Part shown: positions 42,886-52,408 of the stretch, piece by piece
Numbering within the stretch: position 1 is the first letter of the stretch
Layout of the letters: the number at the start of each line of letters is the position of its first letter
NCBI RefSeq assembly: GCF_025629245.1
Contig: NZ_JANZXN010000015.1
Location: 1 to 64,000, forward strand
DNA from: Natronobiforma cellulositropha
GTDB lineage: Archaea; Halobacteriota; Halobacteria; Halobacteriales; Natrialbaceae
DNA length: 64,000 nt
Reading direction: 5' to 3'
The notes under the pieces: generated by a model
What the model saw: the letters and a program-made list of their open reading frames with translations, nothing else
What the model was told of the DNA's origin: nothing
The model's database searches: none
Position numbers and translations under genes: made by a program

Positions 42886-44670
42886 ATGGCAGAGCCACCC
42901 GCCGTTCCGAACCGGAACACCCTGTGGGGGACGGTCCTCGCCGCCGAACTCGCCGCAGGCGGACTCGAGTCCGTCTGTATCGCACCGGGGAGCCGGTCGA
43001 CGCCGCTGACGGTCGCGTTCGACGCCCACCCCGACGTCACGGTGTTCTCCCACCTCGACGAACGGTCGGCGGCGTACTTCGCGCTCGGGCGTGCGCGTCG
43101 CACCGGTGAGCCGACGGCGCTCGTCTGCACGTCGGGAACGGCCGTCGCGAACTTCCACCCGGCCGTCATCGAAGCCGACGAGGCACGCGTCCCGCTGCTC
43201 GTGTTGAGCGCCGACCGCCCCGCAGAGTTGCGAGACAGCGGGGCGAACCAGACGGTCGACCAGGTCGACCTCTTCGGCTCGAGCGTTCGCTGGCACGCAG
43301 ACCTCCCGCTGCCGGAACCCGACGAGCGTACGCTCAGGATGGTACGGACGGCTGCCGCCAGGGCGCTGGCGGCCGCACGTGGCTCGACCGGCGCACCCGG
43401 GCCGGTCCACCTCAACTGCCCGTTCAGAAAGCCCCTCGAGCCGGTTCCGGTCCCCGGAGACGTCCCCGACGACCTCCTCGAGACACTCGCCGGACGTGGA
43501 CGTGATGGCCCGTTCGTCGAGACCCGTCTCGGACGGCGTCGGCTCGAGGAGACGGCGGTGAGCGCGGTGGCGAACGCACTCGCCGACGCCGACCGGCCGC
43601 TGCTCGTCGCCGGCCCGGCCACTCCTGGCTGTGTCGACGCCGTGACACTCACCGCGCTCGCGAACACGCTCGCGGCACCGCTCCTCGCCGACCCGCTCTC
43701 GGGGCTGCGCTTCGGACCCCACCTCACCGACGCCTCCATTTTTGGTGGCTACGACGCATACCTCGAGGGCGAGGCGTTCGAACCCGACGTGGTACTCCGC
43801 GTCGGGGCAGCCCCCACCTCGGCGCGGCTGATCGAGCACCTGCGCGACGCCGACTGCGAGCAGGTGCTCGTCGACCCGGCCGGTGGCTGGCGTGAGGCGA
43901 CGTTCACCGCGACCGACCTCGTCGTGGCCGATCCCTCCGCGCTGGCCGACGCACTGGTGGCCGAACTCGAGGGACGGACCACCGGGAGCGAGGCGGGGTG
44001 GCTCGAGCGCTTCGAGCGTGCCGAAGCCCACCACTGGTCGGTACTCGAGGCGGCACGGACGGACGAGCGCCTCGCGAACGACCCGTTCGAGGGGGCGATG
44101 CTCGCCTCGGTGCTCGCCGAGGCTCCCGACCCGGCGGCCGTCTTCGTCTCGAACAGCATGCCGATCCGGGACGCCGACCGCTTCGGGGAGCCACGCGAAG
44201 CGGCGCTGACCGTCCTCGCGAACCGGGGGGCGAGCGGTATCGACGGCGTGGTGAGTACCGCCCTCGGCGCGGGCAGCGCGAGCGCGGACCCACTCGTCTT
44301 CGTCACCGGTGACCTCGCGTTCTACCACGATTCGAACGGCCTGCTCGCGCTCGAGCGCTGTGGCGTCGACGCGACGGTCGTCCTCCTCGACAACGACGGC
44401 GGCGGCATCTTCCACATGCTCCCGATCGAGGACTACGACCCGCCGTTTACGGGACAGTTCAAGACCCCACACGGACTCGACTTCGGGGCGTTCGAGGACC
44501 TCTACGACCTCACGTTCGAACGCGTCACACCCGAGACGTTCGACGACGCCTACCGGCGCTCACTCGAGTCCACTGGGACGCAGGTCCTCCACGTCGAATT
44601 CGACGCCGCCGCGAGCCACCGACGCCGGGAGGAACTCGAGACCGAGAGTCGCCGCTGGCACTCGGCGTGA
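42886..44670 (+). CDS. menD: SEPHCHC synthase MenD
   Basis: The protein has 594 residues, a thiamine diphosphate enzyme that joins 2-oxoglutarate to isochorismate. Marks are TLWGTVLAAELAAGGLESVCIAPGSRSTPL, the thiamine-activating Glu in HLDERSAAYFALG, SADRPAELRDSGANQTVDQVDLFG and FHMLPIEDYDPPFTGQFKTPHGLDFG. The start at 42886 (MAEPPAVPN) is chosen; a longer frame overlaps menF. With menF it covers the first two committed steps of menaquinone, the haloarchaeal respiratory quinone. Confidence 0.96.
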   Translation: MAEPPAVPNRNTLWGTVLAAELAAGGLESVCIAPGSRSTPLTVAFDAHPDVTVFSHLDERSAAYFALGRARRTGEPTALVCTSGTAVANFHPAVIEADEARVPLLVLSADRPAELRDSGANQTVDQVDLFGSSVRWHADLPLPEPDERTLRMVRTAAARALAAARGSTGAPGPVHLNCPFRKPLEPVPVPGDVPDDLLETLAGRGRDGPFVETRLGRRRLEETAVSAVANALADADRPLLVAGPATPGCVDAVTLTALANTLAAPLLADPLSGLRFGPHLTDASIFGGYDAYLEGEAFEPDVVLRVGAAPTSARLIEHLRDADCEQVLVDPAGGWREATFTATDLVVADPSALADALVAELEGRTTGSEAGWLERFERAEAHHWSVLEAARTDERLANDPFEGAMLASVLAEAPDPAAVFVSNSMPIRDADRFGEPREAALTVLANRGASGIDGVVSTALGAGSASADPLVFVTGDLAFYHDSNGLLALERCGVDATVVLLDNDGGGIFHMLPIEDYDPPFTGQFKTPHGLDFGAFEDLYDLTFERVTPETFDDAYRRSLESTGTQVLHVEFDAAASHRRREELETESRRWHSA

Positions 44671-44710
44671 GCCGTCGTCGGAGTCTATCGACCGGTTCCG
44701 CGTTCGACCG

Positions 44711-45610
44711 TCAGCGACGCATCGCCGCCCAGAGACCGAGCGCGAACCCGAACGGCACCCAGAAGGCGGCGATTGCGAGCAGGCCGACGAACGAGAGCGG
44801 TTCGAGTGTCGTGACTCGAGGGAGCGCCAGCGGGACGAGGAGGCTCCAGGACCCGAAGGCCGCGCTCGCCGCCCGCGGCATCGTCAGCAGGTAGCCGACG
44901 AGTACGAGCGTACAGCCTGCTACCACGACGTTGACCGGCAACCAGAACTGTGGCGTGACGCTCGCGTACACTAACACCGGGTAGACGAGCGCCACACAGC
45001 AGACCAATACGAGCGCCGACCGCTCGAGCGGGCGAAACGGGGAGCCGACGTCGACCTCGTCGTCCCACTGGTGGACGGCGTAGCGAAACCCGCCGTCGGT
45101 CGAGGTGGTCCCACCGTCGCCAGCAGGCTCGCGTTCGCCTCCACCGTCGACGTCCGCCTCGAACCACGACGCCCGCTGCGTCCGGCTCCCCGCCCACGTC
45201 GCCCGCTCCCGGCGCTCGCGGTGTCGCGCGTGGTGGCTCGGGCCGCCGTCGGGGTCGCTCGCGGACCGACTGCCGGTCGCCGCCCGACTCCAGGCACCGT
45301 CGCTCGAGTCGGTGGCAGCCGTGCCGTCGCTCGAGTCGGTGGACGGCTCGGGTGAATCGTCCGGTGTCGACGACCAGCCGTCGCGCAGCCGGCAGTACGA
45401 CCGGTGGCCGAGGCGGTCGTAGCGCGCCCGCTCGGTCTCGTCACCGAGGACCGCCTCCGCGCTCGTCACCCGTTTGAACTGCTCTGTAGCGTCCGGGTCG
45501 TCGTTCCGGTCGGGGTGGGTCTCGAGGACGCGCTCGCGGTAGGCGGTCGTAATCTCCTCGGGAGTCGCGTCGGTGTCGACGTCGAGGATCTCGTAGTACG
45601 TCTCCCCCAT
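44711..45610 (-). CDS. Membrane-anchored J-domain protein
   Basis: The protein has 299 residues. The J domain is at the N terminus (YYEILDVDTDATPEEITTAYRERVLETHPDRNDDP, HPD present), then a long Ser/Gly/Asp disordered linker (80-190), then four hydrophobic segments. The layout fits a co-chaperone that recruits DnaK to the membrane. A second J-domain protein with a reversed domain order is at 297-965. No DnaK or GrpE gene lies in the window. It is convergent with menD, with 40 bases between. Confidence 0.85.
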   Translation of the reverse strand: MGETYYEILDVDTDATPEEITTAYRERVLETHPDRNDDPDATEQFKRVTSAEAVLGDETERARYDRLGHRSYCRLRDGWSSTPDDSPEPSTDSSDGTAATDSSDGAWSRAATGSRSASDPDGGPSHHARHRERRERATWAGSRTQRASWFEADVDGGGEREPAGDGGTTSTDGGFRYAVHQWDDEVDVGSPFRPLERSALVLVCCVALVYPVLVYASVTPQFWLPVNVVVAGCTLVLVGYLLTMPRAASAAFGSWSLLVPLALPRVTTLEPLSFVGLLAIAAFWVPFGFALGLWAAMRR

Positions 45611-45687
45611 CGCTCGAGCGTCGCTACGGCGGGGAGGCTATAAATCGTTCTGGGCGCGTGACTGTCTGTCGAGGCGTCGGACGCGGC

Positions 45688-46740
45688 TTACTGGTGGAGC
45701 GGGCGCTCGGTCATCTCCGCTCTGAGTTCGTCTAAGTGCGCTCGAGAGACGCCCTCTTCGAAGCGCTGGAGGACGGCGAACACCTCCGCTCGCGAAATCT
45801 TGACCTCACCCTCGCGGACGACGTCTTCGGGCCGCTCACGGAGTTCGCGGAGCGTCCCGACCGCCAGCAGGTAGGGAATCGCCCACGCCGAGAGGGTGTT
45901 CCCCTCGTGTTCGGGGACGACCTCGAGGTAGCGGTGGGCGCCGTCGAGGTAGCCCTCGGCACGTTTGGTGACGCGCTCGATGACGGTCGTCACCCCGTGG
46001 TGGTTGTCCTCGTCGGTGACGCTGTCGGCGTCGACGTTCTCCTCTTCGAGCCACTCGGCGGGGAGGTAGACGTTGTTCTCCTCGCGGTAGTCGGTCTGGA
46101 CGTCCTTCGCGATGTTGACCAGCTGTAACAGCAGGGCGAACGAGCGGGCGTTCGCACGGAGTTCGTCGGCGTGGTCGGGCGAGACACTCCGGGAGACGAG
46201 TCCCGTGATGAGCGTGCCGACGGTCCCGGCGGCGTACCAGCAGTACTCCTCGAGTTCTTCGAGCGTCTGGAGTCTGAGACCGCCCTCGTCGGCGTAGCGG
46301 TCGGTGAACATCGCCATCCCGCCGACGAGTTCGCGAACCGGCTCGCGCATGATCTCGCGGGGTTCGTCCTCGAGCGACTCGAACGTCCGCATGACGCGCG
46401 GCGTCTCGGCGACGACCTGCCAGTCTTCGCTGCGTTCGTCGGCCGGCGGAAGCCAGGGCTCGACGTCGGTGACGAACGCGTCGACGGGGAGGTCGTCGTC
46501 GGGGTCGAGCAACCGGTCGTACGTCTCGAGGAGGCGGGTCTGTTCCGCTGGAGGGATGTGGCCGGCGTCCTCGATCGTATCGGCGATACGACAGAGGAGG
46601 TAGCCGAGGCAGATGTGTCTCGCCATCGGCTCTTCGAGTCGGTCGATCGTGATCGAGAAGGTCCGCGAAACACCGTGTACAGCCTCGTAGCACCACTCGA
46701 GGTCAGCGTCGGTTGTGGGTGTGGAGTGGCCCGTAGTCAT
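45688..46740 (-). CDS. Squalene/phytoene synthase family protein
   Basis: The protein has 350 residues. The two Asp-rich prenyl-diphosphate motifs are seen: LCRIADTIED and NIAKDVQTDYREENNVYLP. The overall length and SRTFSITIDRL opening fit squalene synthase, which condenses two farnesyl diphosphates to squalene (an abundant haloarchaeal neutral lipid), though a phytoene synthase cannot be excluded from motifs alone. It is divergent from the acyl-CoA dehydrogenase gene with 135 bases between. Confidence 0.88.
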   Translation of the reverse strand: MTTGHSTPTTDADLEWCYEAVHGVSRTFSITIDRLEEPMARHICLGYLLCRIADTIEDAGHIPPAEQTRLLETYDRLLDPDDDLPVDAFVTDVEPWLPPADERSEDWQVVAETPRVMRTFESLEDEPREIMREPVRELVGGMAMFTDRYADEGGLRLQTLEELEEYCWYAAGTVGTLITGLVSRSVSPDHADELRANARSFALLLQLVNIAKDVQTDYREENNVYLPAEWLEEENVDADSVTDEDNHHGVTTVIERVTKRAEGYLDGAHRYLEVVPEHEGNTLSAWAIPYLLAVGTLRELRERPEDVVREGEVKISRAEVFAVLQRFEEGVSRAHLDELRAEMTERPLHQ

Positions 46741-46875
46741 CTACTTGTCGTCCCCCTTCGTTGGCATCCCGGAAAAACACCCCGGTCGCGGCGGGGTTCG
46801 TCCGTTCGGCCGTGTGCACGATCCGCACGCACCGCCGTGAGAAACAGTGATGGACTGGCGCGTGCGTGTGAGTGC

Positions 46876-47964
46876 ATGGACTTCGAGCCGACACCCGAAC
46901 AGGAAGGTGTCCGCGAGATGGTCGCCTCGTTCGTCGACAACGAGGTTGTCCCCCTCGCGAGCCAGATCGACGAGACCGACGAGTTCCCCCGCGAACTGGT
47001 CGCGGAGATGGCCGACCTCGGACTCATGGGTATGCCGTTTCCGGAGACCGACGGCGGCGCCGGTCTCGACCCGCACGCCTACGTCGTGGCGCTCGAGGAG
47101 ATCACCCGTGGCTCCGGTGGTCTCGCGACGGTCGTCGCCGCCCACGTCTCACTCGCCGGTGCGATGATCGACGAGTTCGGCGACGAGACGCAGCGAGAGA
47201 CCTACCTGCGGCCGCTCGCCGAAGGCGAAGACATCGGCGCGTTCGCCCTCTCGGAGGCCGGCGCGGGCAGCGACATCGCCGCGATGGAGACGACGGCGAC
47301 GCTCGAGGGTGAGACCTACGTCCTCGACGGCGGAAAGCTCTGGACCTCGAACGGGTCGGTCGCCGACACGGTGATCGTCTTCGCGACGACCGACCCGGAC
47401 GCCGGGCGGCGGGGGCTCTCCTCGTTCGTCGTCAGACCCGGCGAGGACGACGGCTTCGTCGTCGAAGGAACCGAGGAGAAACTCGGCGACAAGGGCTGTC
47501 CAACGGCGGAACTACGCTTCGACGACCTCCGAATTCCACGCGACCGCCGCCTCGGCGAGGAGGGCGAGGGCTTCCGACAGGCGCTCGAGACGCTCAACGG
47601 CGGCCGGATCACCATCGCCGCCCGTGGGGTCGGCATCGCTCAGGCGGCGTTCGACGCGGCGCGGACCTACGCGAGCGAGCGCGAACAGTTCGGCCGCCCG
47701 ATCGGCGAGTTCCAGGCGATCACGCACAAACTCGCGGACATGGAGACGAAGATCCAGGCGGCGAGGCTGCTCACCCACCGGGCGGCCGACAAGAAACGTC
47801 GCGGCGAGCCGTTCGTCACCGCGGCCGCACAGGCGAAACTCTTCGCGAGCGAGGTCTCTCGAGAGGTCGCCAACGAGGGCATCCAGATCCACGGCGGCTA
47901 CGGCTACCTAATTCAGCGAGAGAGTCCCGTCGTTTACGGCGTCCTCAGAACGCAAGCGTTCTGA
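46876..47964 (+). pseudogene. Acyl-CoA dehydrogenase, 5' part, cut by the TnpB element
   Basis: The first 344 codons are a normal acyl-CoA dehydrogenase: FALSEAGAGSDIAAMETTA, WTSNGSVADTVIVFA, RGVGIAQAAFDAAR, FASEVSREVANEGIQIHGGYGY. The reading frame then enters the mobile element at 47908 and stops after 18 foreign codons (47964). The lost C-terminal piece, including the catalytic Glu, reappears at 49555. The product would lack its active-site base and is presumably dead unless the element is excised. The gene is divergent from squalene synthase. Confidence 0.9.
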
Positions 47965-48031
47965 TGGGCATCGCAAACCTTCGGTTTGCTCAACGGGCGT
48001 GAATCGCGTAAGAATCGTTCCGCAACCGGCG

Positions 48032-48175
48032 TCAGTTGCCGTCCGGGGTCTCAACGGATGCGAAACCGGCGGCAATCAGTTCTTCATACGCCTCGGACAA
48101 ATCAAGGTCGTTCGCCTCCGCGTAATCCTTCACGTCTCCATGCGTTCCGTGGGAAATGTCTATTGCTGGTCTCAT
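48032..48175 (-). CDS. Ribbon-helix-helix-like small protein inside the TnpB element
   Basis: ATG at 48175 reads to TGA at 48032 and encodes 47 residues, [20 protein letters not shown] followed by [20 protein letters not shown]. The [24 protein letters not shown] pattern (a helix, a turn, a helix, Gly end) is that of a ribbon-helix-helix domain. It is divergent from tnpB, with 48 bases between the two starts, a position suited to a repressor of tnpB or of its own transcription. Similar small genes upstream of haloarchaeal tnpB are plausible but I cannot check them here. Confidence 0.6.
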   Translation of the reverse strand: MRPAIDISHGTHGDVKDYAEANDLDLSEAYEELIAAGFASVETPDGN

Positions 48176-48223
48176 ACGTCTCAGAAGACTTATTTGACGC
48201 AAGGACGTATAGATGTTGTGGCG

Positions 48224-49429
48224 ATGAAGCGCACCAACACCTTCGAAGTCGTGCCTCGGTCCGAACAGGACGAGGAGTTACTTCGCCGGCTGTTGGACGC
48301 TTCAGCCGCTCTCTGGAACGAAATCAACTACGAGCGCCGCCAACACTACGCCGACCCAGACGGCGATGTCTGGGAGATCAGCGAGTACCGCGGACGATAC
48401 GGCGGCACACTCGGCGCTTCGACGGTTCAGCAAATCGAACGTAAGAACCGCGAAGCGTGGCGGTCGTTCTTCGCACTCCAAAAGAAGGGCGAAGCCAACG
48501 GCACGCCCGGATTCTGGGGCAACGAACGCGAAGGGCGCGACCTTCGGACGTACATCCGAAACACGTCGTATTCGGTCGAATGGGGCGAATACTCACGCCT
48601 CGAACTCCTCGTCGGCAGCGACTTGAAAGAGGAGTACGGTCTCGGGGCGCGGGAACGGCTTCGCCTCGAAGTTCGGGGCGACCCGAACTGGAAAGAGTAC
48701 GACAAACAAGGACGGTTGGAACTGTACTACGACGAGACCGCACAGACGTTCAGGGCCTTTCAGCCAGTCACAATCGACAATTCTCGACTGGCACAACCAC
48801 TGGCTTCGGAAGAAGCCGCTCTGGACATCGGTGCGAACAACCTCGTCGCGTGCAGTACGACGACCGGCCAGCAGTATCTGTACGAAGGGCGCGGCCTGTT
48901 CGACCGCTTCCGCGAAACGACTCGCCGAATCGCCGAACTTCAATCGAAGCTTCGGGACGGCCGGTACAGCAGCAAGCAGATCCGAAGTCTGTACCGACGC
49001 CGAACGCGCCGCCGCGACCACGCACAGGACACGCTTTGCCGCGACCTCACCGAGCGCCTGTACGACGAGGGCGTTTCGACGGTGTACGTCGGGGACTTAA
49101 CCGACGTGCTCGAAACGTCGTGGTCCGTTCGAGCGAACGCGAAAACGCACAACTTCTGGGCGTTCCGGGCGTTCATCAATCGCCTCGCGTGTACCGCCGA
49201 GGAGTACGGTATGACGGTCGAAGTTCGGTCGGAAGCGTGGACTTCCCAAGAGTGTCCGAACTGCGGTTCGACCGACCGAACCACGCGCCACCGCGACTCG
49301 CTCACCTGCGCGTGCGGCTTCGACGGGCACGCGGACTTAACGGCGAGCGAGACGTTCCTGAGACGGCACAGCAGCGTAGTACGGCCGATGGCACGGCCCG
49401 TGCGCCTCAAGTGGGACGACCACGAATGA
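48224..49429 (+). CDS. tnpB: RNA-guided endonuclease TnpB-family protein, RuvC-II Glu replaced
   Basis: The protein has 401 residues. RuvC-I is [14 protein letters not shown] with D201; the zinc knuckle is ECPNCG...CAC (C344, C347, C362, C364); RuvC-III is [12 protein letters not shown] with D371. In the RuvC-II place, where active TnpB has a Glu before DL, this protein has VYVGDLTDV, with G290. That predicts loss of DNA cleavage unless a nearby acid substitutes. TnpB homologues bind omega RNA from the right end of the element. [11 protein letters not shown] is taken as the start; an upstream frame lies in the control region. Confidence 0.85.
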   Translation: MKRTNTFEVVPRSEQDEELLRRLLDASAALWNEINYERRQHYADPDGDVWEISEYRGRYGGTLGASTVQQIERKNREAWRSFFALQKKGEANGTPGFWGNEREGRDLRTYIRNTSYSVEWGEYSRLELLVGSDLKEEYGLGARERLRLEVRGDPNWKEYDKQGRLELYYDETAQTFRAFQPVTIDNSRLAQPLASEEAALDIGANNLVACSTTTGQQYLYEGRGLFDRFRETTRRIAELQSKLRDGRYSSKQIRSLYRRRTRRRDHAQDTLCRDLTERLYDEGVSTVYVGDLTDVLETSWSVRANAKTHNFWAFRAFINRLACTAEEYGMTVEVRSEAWTSQECPNCGSTDRTTRHRDSLTCACGFDGHADLTASETFLRRHSSVVRPMARPVRLKWDDHE

Positions 49430-49460
49430 TCAGCGTCACCACACGCTTGTTCCAACGAGG

Positions 49461-49491
<31 letters not shown>

Positions 49492-49499
49492 ATCGGCAT

Positions 49500-49554
49500 A
49501 GCCGAGACCCCCAGCGTGAGGAACCCCCGGCGTTCACGCCGGGGAGGATGTCAT
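49500..49554 (+). ncRNA. Right end / likely omega-RNA 3' part of the TnpB element
   Basis: A strong stem-loop (CCCCCGGCG-TTCA-CGCCGGGG) sits 5' of GAGGATGTCA at the element's border. In characterised TnpB systems the omega RNA 3' end lies here and the guide is copied from the host sequence beyond it, which would be the acyl-CoA dehydrogenase 3' fragment. The RNA itself is inferred. Confidence 0.45.
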
Positions 49555-49665
49555 ACGACGGACTTCCCCGCCGAACGCTTCTACCGCGACGCGAAACTCA
49601 ACGAGATCTACGAGGGAACGAGCGAGGTGCTGCGCAACACCATCGGACACCGGCTGCTCGAGTGA
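49555..49665 (+). pseudogene. Acyl-CoA dehydrogenase, 3' fragment
   Basis: Thirty-six residues in frame to a TGA: TTDFPAERFYRDAKLNEIYE followed by GTSEVLRNTIGHRLLE. This is the standard acyl-CoA dehydrogenase C terminus, with the catalytic Glu in IYEGT. Placed directly after GGYGY of the 5' part it rebuilds an uninterrupted family sequence, GGYGYTTDFP, showing that the insertion is recent enough to have caused no other damage. Confidence 0.9.
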
Positions 49666-49823
49666 TCGGACATCCCCGACTGCTCCGAGCGGCTGGACGA
49701 CGACGGCCGGAGCCGTCAGTAGCTGCTCGAACCGTGGCACGCCACGCCCCTCCTCGTGCTACCGCATCTCGAATGCACCTGAATGTAAACATATTTTTAG
49801 CCCCGGTGAAACCGTCCGACCGC

Positions 49824-49991
49824 ATGCTGAATACGACCCACTTCAGTCGACGTGGAAGTGACACTGCAATCGCCGACGTTGCCCGCGAGCGCGGCCGCTC
49901 GCTCGAGGAACTGGTCCTCGACCTGCTCGAAGGGGAGTTCTCGGGCGTGATTCGCTCGCACAGCCGGGGTGAGGTGTATGGAGGACGCTGA
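49824..49991 (+). CDS. Possible small protein overlapping the MgtE start
   Basis: A 55-codon frame from ATG (MLNTTHFSRRGSDTAIADVA) to a TGA inside the start of the transporter gene. Helical-looking RERGRSLEELVLDLLEGEF and third-position GC after the tenth codon favour a real gene; overlap of 14 bases would couple it to the transporter. The first codons are less typical and no family is known. Confidence 0.4.
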   Translation: MLNTTHFSRRGSDTAIADVARERGRSLEELVLDLLEGEFSGVIRSHSRGEVYGGR

Positions 49992-51012
49992 GCCGACGGC
50001 GCTGCACGCCGACGAGGTTCGCGAAGTCACCGACGAGGAGTACGTCACCGTCACCGACGACACCTTCGTGGGCATGGCCGTCGACCAGTTCCGTGCCTAC
50101 GCCCCGAAAGACGGCGAGACGACCGTCTACTACCTCTACATCGTCGACGACGAGGACCGACTCGTCGGCGTCATGTCGCTGCGTGAGTTGCTGAACGCTC
50201 CCGAGGACACGCTGGTCTCTGAGCACATGGCGACGGACCTCATCACCCTGCGTGCGGGTGCGGACCCGGAGGTCGCCGCCAGCGAGATGAGCGACCTCGA
50301 CTTCCCGGCGCTCCCCGTCGTCGACGGCGAGGGCCGCCTCGTCGGTATCGTCCGCACCGAGGACATGCTCGACGTCGTCGAGGAGGAGGCGACCGAAGAC
50401 ATCATGAAGAGTGCGGGGTTCACCCTGATGGACGTCGAGGAGTCGCGCAGTTCGACCATCCTCGAGTCCTCGATTCCGCGCATCCTCCGCCTGCGCATGC
50501 CGTGGCTGCTCGTCGCGCTCGCGGGCGGTCTCCTCGCCGGGAGCGTCATCGAAGTCTACGAGGACACGCTCGAGGCGGTCGTCGCGCTCGCCTTCTTCGT
50601 CCCGGTCATCATGGACATGGGTGGCAACGTCGGGACGCAGGCGTCGACCATCTTCGTCCGTGGTCTCGCCCTCGGGCACATCGACGACAAGAACGCGATG
50701 CGCTACTTCGCTCGAGAGGGACTGATCGGCCTGCTCATCGGCTTACTCATCGGTGCCGTCGGTGCGAGCGCGGCCTACCTCTGGCAGCGAAACGAGCCGT
50801 ACGCGACCGAACTCGCGATGGTCGTCTTCATCGCGCTCGTCTCGGTCTGTGTCGTCGCCTCCGTCTTCGGCTACGTCATCCCGTGGGTGATGCACAAACT
50901 CGGCTTCGACCCGGCCGCCGCCTCCGACCCGCTGATCACCACCGTCAAAGACGTCTCGGCGCTGGTGATCTACTTCGGACTGGCTGCCATCCTGTTGGCT
51001 GAACTGCTCTAG
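49978..51012 (+). CDS. mgtE: MgtE-type divalent cation transporter with CBS pair
   Basis: The protein has 344 residues. Two CBS domains (about 20-75 and 80-135: LVGVMSLRELLNAPED, LVGIVRTEDMLDVV) precede five membrane segments. PVIMDMGGNVGTQASTIFVRGLALG is the conserved pore motif of MgtE magnesium channels, in which the CBS part closes the pore when cytoplasmic Mg2+ is high. It lacks the bacterial helical N domain. ATG at 49978 has a GAGGT ribosome site four bases upstream; a GTG three codons earlier is possible. Co-translation with the small frame at 49824 is likely. Confidence 0.9.
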   Translation: MEDAEPTALHADEVREVTDEEYVTVTDDTFVGMAVDQFRAYAPKDGETTVYYLYIVDDEDRLVGVMSLRELLNAPEDTLVSEHMATDLITLRAGADPEVAASEMSDLDFPALPVVDGEGRLVGIVRTEDMLDVVEEEATEDIMKSAGFTLMDVEESRSSTILESSIPRILRLRMPWLLVALAGGLLAGSVIEVYEDTLEAVVALAFFVPVIMDMGGNVGTQASTIFVRGLALGHIDDKNAMRYFAREGLIGLLIGLLIGAVGASAAYLWQRNEPYATELAMVVFIALVSVCVVASVFGYVIPWVMHKLGFDPAAASDPLITTVKDVSALVIYFGLAAILLAELL

Positions 51013-51034
51013 AACACCCCAGTTTTCGTTTCGC

Positions 51035-51313
51035 TCACTCCTCGAGTCGGTCGTTCATCCACCTCGCGTGCTCGCGTACGCGCTCTTCACCTGCGTCCGT
51101 CAGCGAGTAGACGTCGTAGATTCCCTCCGTACGTTTCTCGACGAACCCGGCGTCGACCAGCGCCGAGAGCGACCCGTAGAACGATTTGGGGTCGATTCGC
51201 TCGTCGTAGTGGGTCTCGAGCCGTGACTTCAACTGCTGGCCGTGACACTCACCCATCGCCGCGAGCAGCACACACAGGTCCCGTCGACGGCCGCTCTGGA
51301 GCCACTTGGTCAT
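51035..51313 (-). CDS. PadR-like winged-helix regulator
   Basis: The protein has 92 residues. RRDLCVLLAAMGECHGQQLK, then DPKSFYGSLSALVDAGFVEKR and YSLTDAGEERV form a PadR-type winged helix without the usual long C-terminal dimer helix. The start at 51313 (MTKWLQS) is the Met closest to the domain. It lies 50 bases after the metalloprotease gene on the same strand and may share its transcript. Confidence 0.78.
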   Translation of the reverse strand: MTKWLQSGRRRDLCVLLAAMGECHGQQLKSRLETHYDERIDPKSFYGSLSALVDAGFVEKRTEGIYDVYSLTDAGEERVREHARWMNDRLEE

Positions 51314-51363
51314 GGTGCGGTGTACGCCCCGCCCGTTCTCGAGCGTTGCGATCGGTGTGCCCG

Positions 51364-52284
51364 TCACGAATCCCGCAGGACTCGAGCGAGAGCGGCGAGG
51401 AGACCGCCACCGGTCGCCAGCGCGAGCAACAGCGGCGCACCGACTTCGATATGTGCGCCGGGACCGTTCGCGTCGAGTTCGTGGCGGAAGAGAAACCAGA
51501 AGCTCCCGGGGTCGCCGATGACGACGGTTCCTGCGCCGAAGACGAGGGCGTTGGCCAACAGCGCGAACAGACCGAGCGAGACGGCGACGAGCGTGAGCGC
51601 CCCACCGGTGACGAACGCACTCGCGAGACTCGCGAGTGCGGGTCGCCGACGCTCCGCCCGCGACCCGTAGATGGCGAAGCCCGCCTCGCTGCCCGCCGCA
51701 TCTCTCGCCGGAATCTCACCGACGCGGACGCTCGAGGGGTAGGCGAGGAGGCGGGCGGCCATCCAGCAGTCGCCGACCGATCCGGCGGCGTTCGCCGCGA
51801 GGGGAACGATCCACAGCGGCGAGGGGACGAGCGCCATGAGGGCGACGCCGACGGCCGAGATGACGACCAGTGGGGCGAGCAGGACGACGAGCAACTCGTT
51901 GCGTGCGTAGTCGGCGTCGCTGCGCGCGTAGGCGTACGGGAGGACGAAGTAACTCACACCGACGCCGTAGCTCGGACGGCCGCCGTAGTGGGCCATCGCG
52001 ACCCCGTGGAGCAACTCGTGGGGGATCACGACGCAGCCGACTAAGACGAGGAGGACCGCCACGCCGAGAAACGCCTCGAGCGGCGACACAACGGAGAAGG
52101 TGATCGGCTCGAGTGGGTCACCGACGATCACGGCGTAGATCAGCCCGAAGAGGTAGGCCGCGAGGAAGAAGCCGACGGTGGAAACGACGACCCAGGCGGC
52201 CGCGACCGGTCGCGTGAGCGTGAACACCTCGAGTAGCTCCGCGTGCTCACCCGGGTGGCCGTCGGTTCGCGTCACGACACCCAC
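51364..52284 (-). CDS. Membrane metalloprotease-like protein (DUF3267)
   Basis: The protein has 306 residues with about seven membrane segments. CVVIPHELLHGVAMAHYG carries HExxH (HELLH), the zinc site of intramembrane-type metalloproteases; DUF3267 proteins share this layout. A third ligand may lie in a later helix. The substrate is unknown, perhaps a membrane-bound regulator. It is followed on the same strand by the PadR-like gene. Confidence 0.8.
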   Translation of the reverse strand: MGVVTRTDGHPGEHAELLEVFTLTRPVAAAWVVVSTVGFFLAAYLFGLIYAVIVGDPLEPITFSVVSPLEAFLGVAVLLVLVGCVVIPHELLHGVAMAHYGGRPSYGVGVSYFVLPYAYARSDADYARNELLVVLLAPLVVISAVGVALMALVPSPLWIVPLAANAAGSVGDCWMAARLLAYPSSVRVGEIPARDAAGSEAGFAIYGSRAERRRPALASLASAFVTGGALTLVAVSLGLFALLANALVFGAGTVVIGDPGSFWFLFRHELDANGPGAHIEVGAPLLLALATGGGLLAALARVLRDS

Positions 52285-52408
52285 TCGAGAAGCCGCTCGC
52301 TTAGTGATATCGGTCCGTCGGTCGTGTCACGGATCCAACCTGGGCCTCGAATCACTCCCGCTGCGCCGAACCGACACCTTGGCTTTCCTCGCCGCGAAAG
52401 GGTCGCCC

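Noticed and set aside
42841-44472. Open frame of 543 codons on the minus strand
   Set aside because: Antisense shadow of menD, which has all its thiamine-enzyme motifs.
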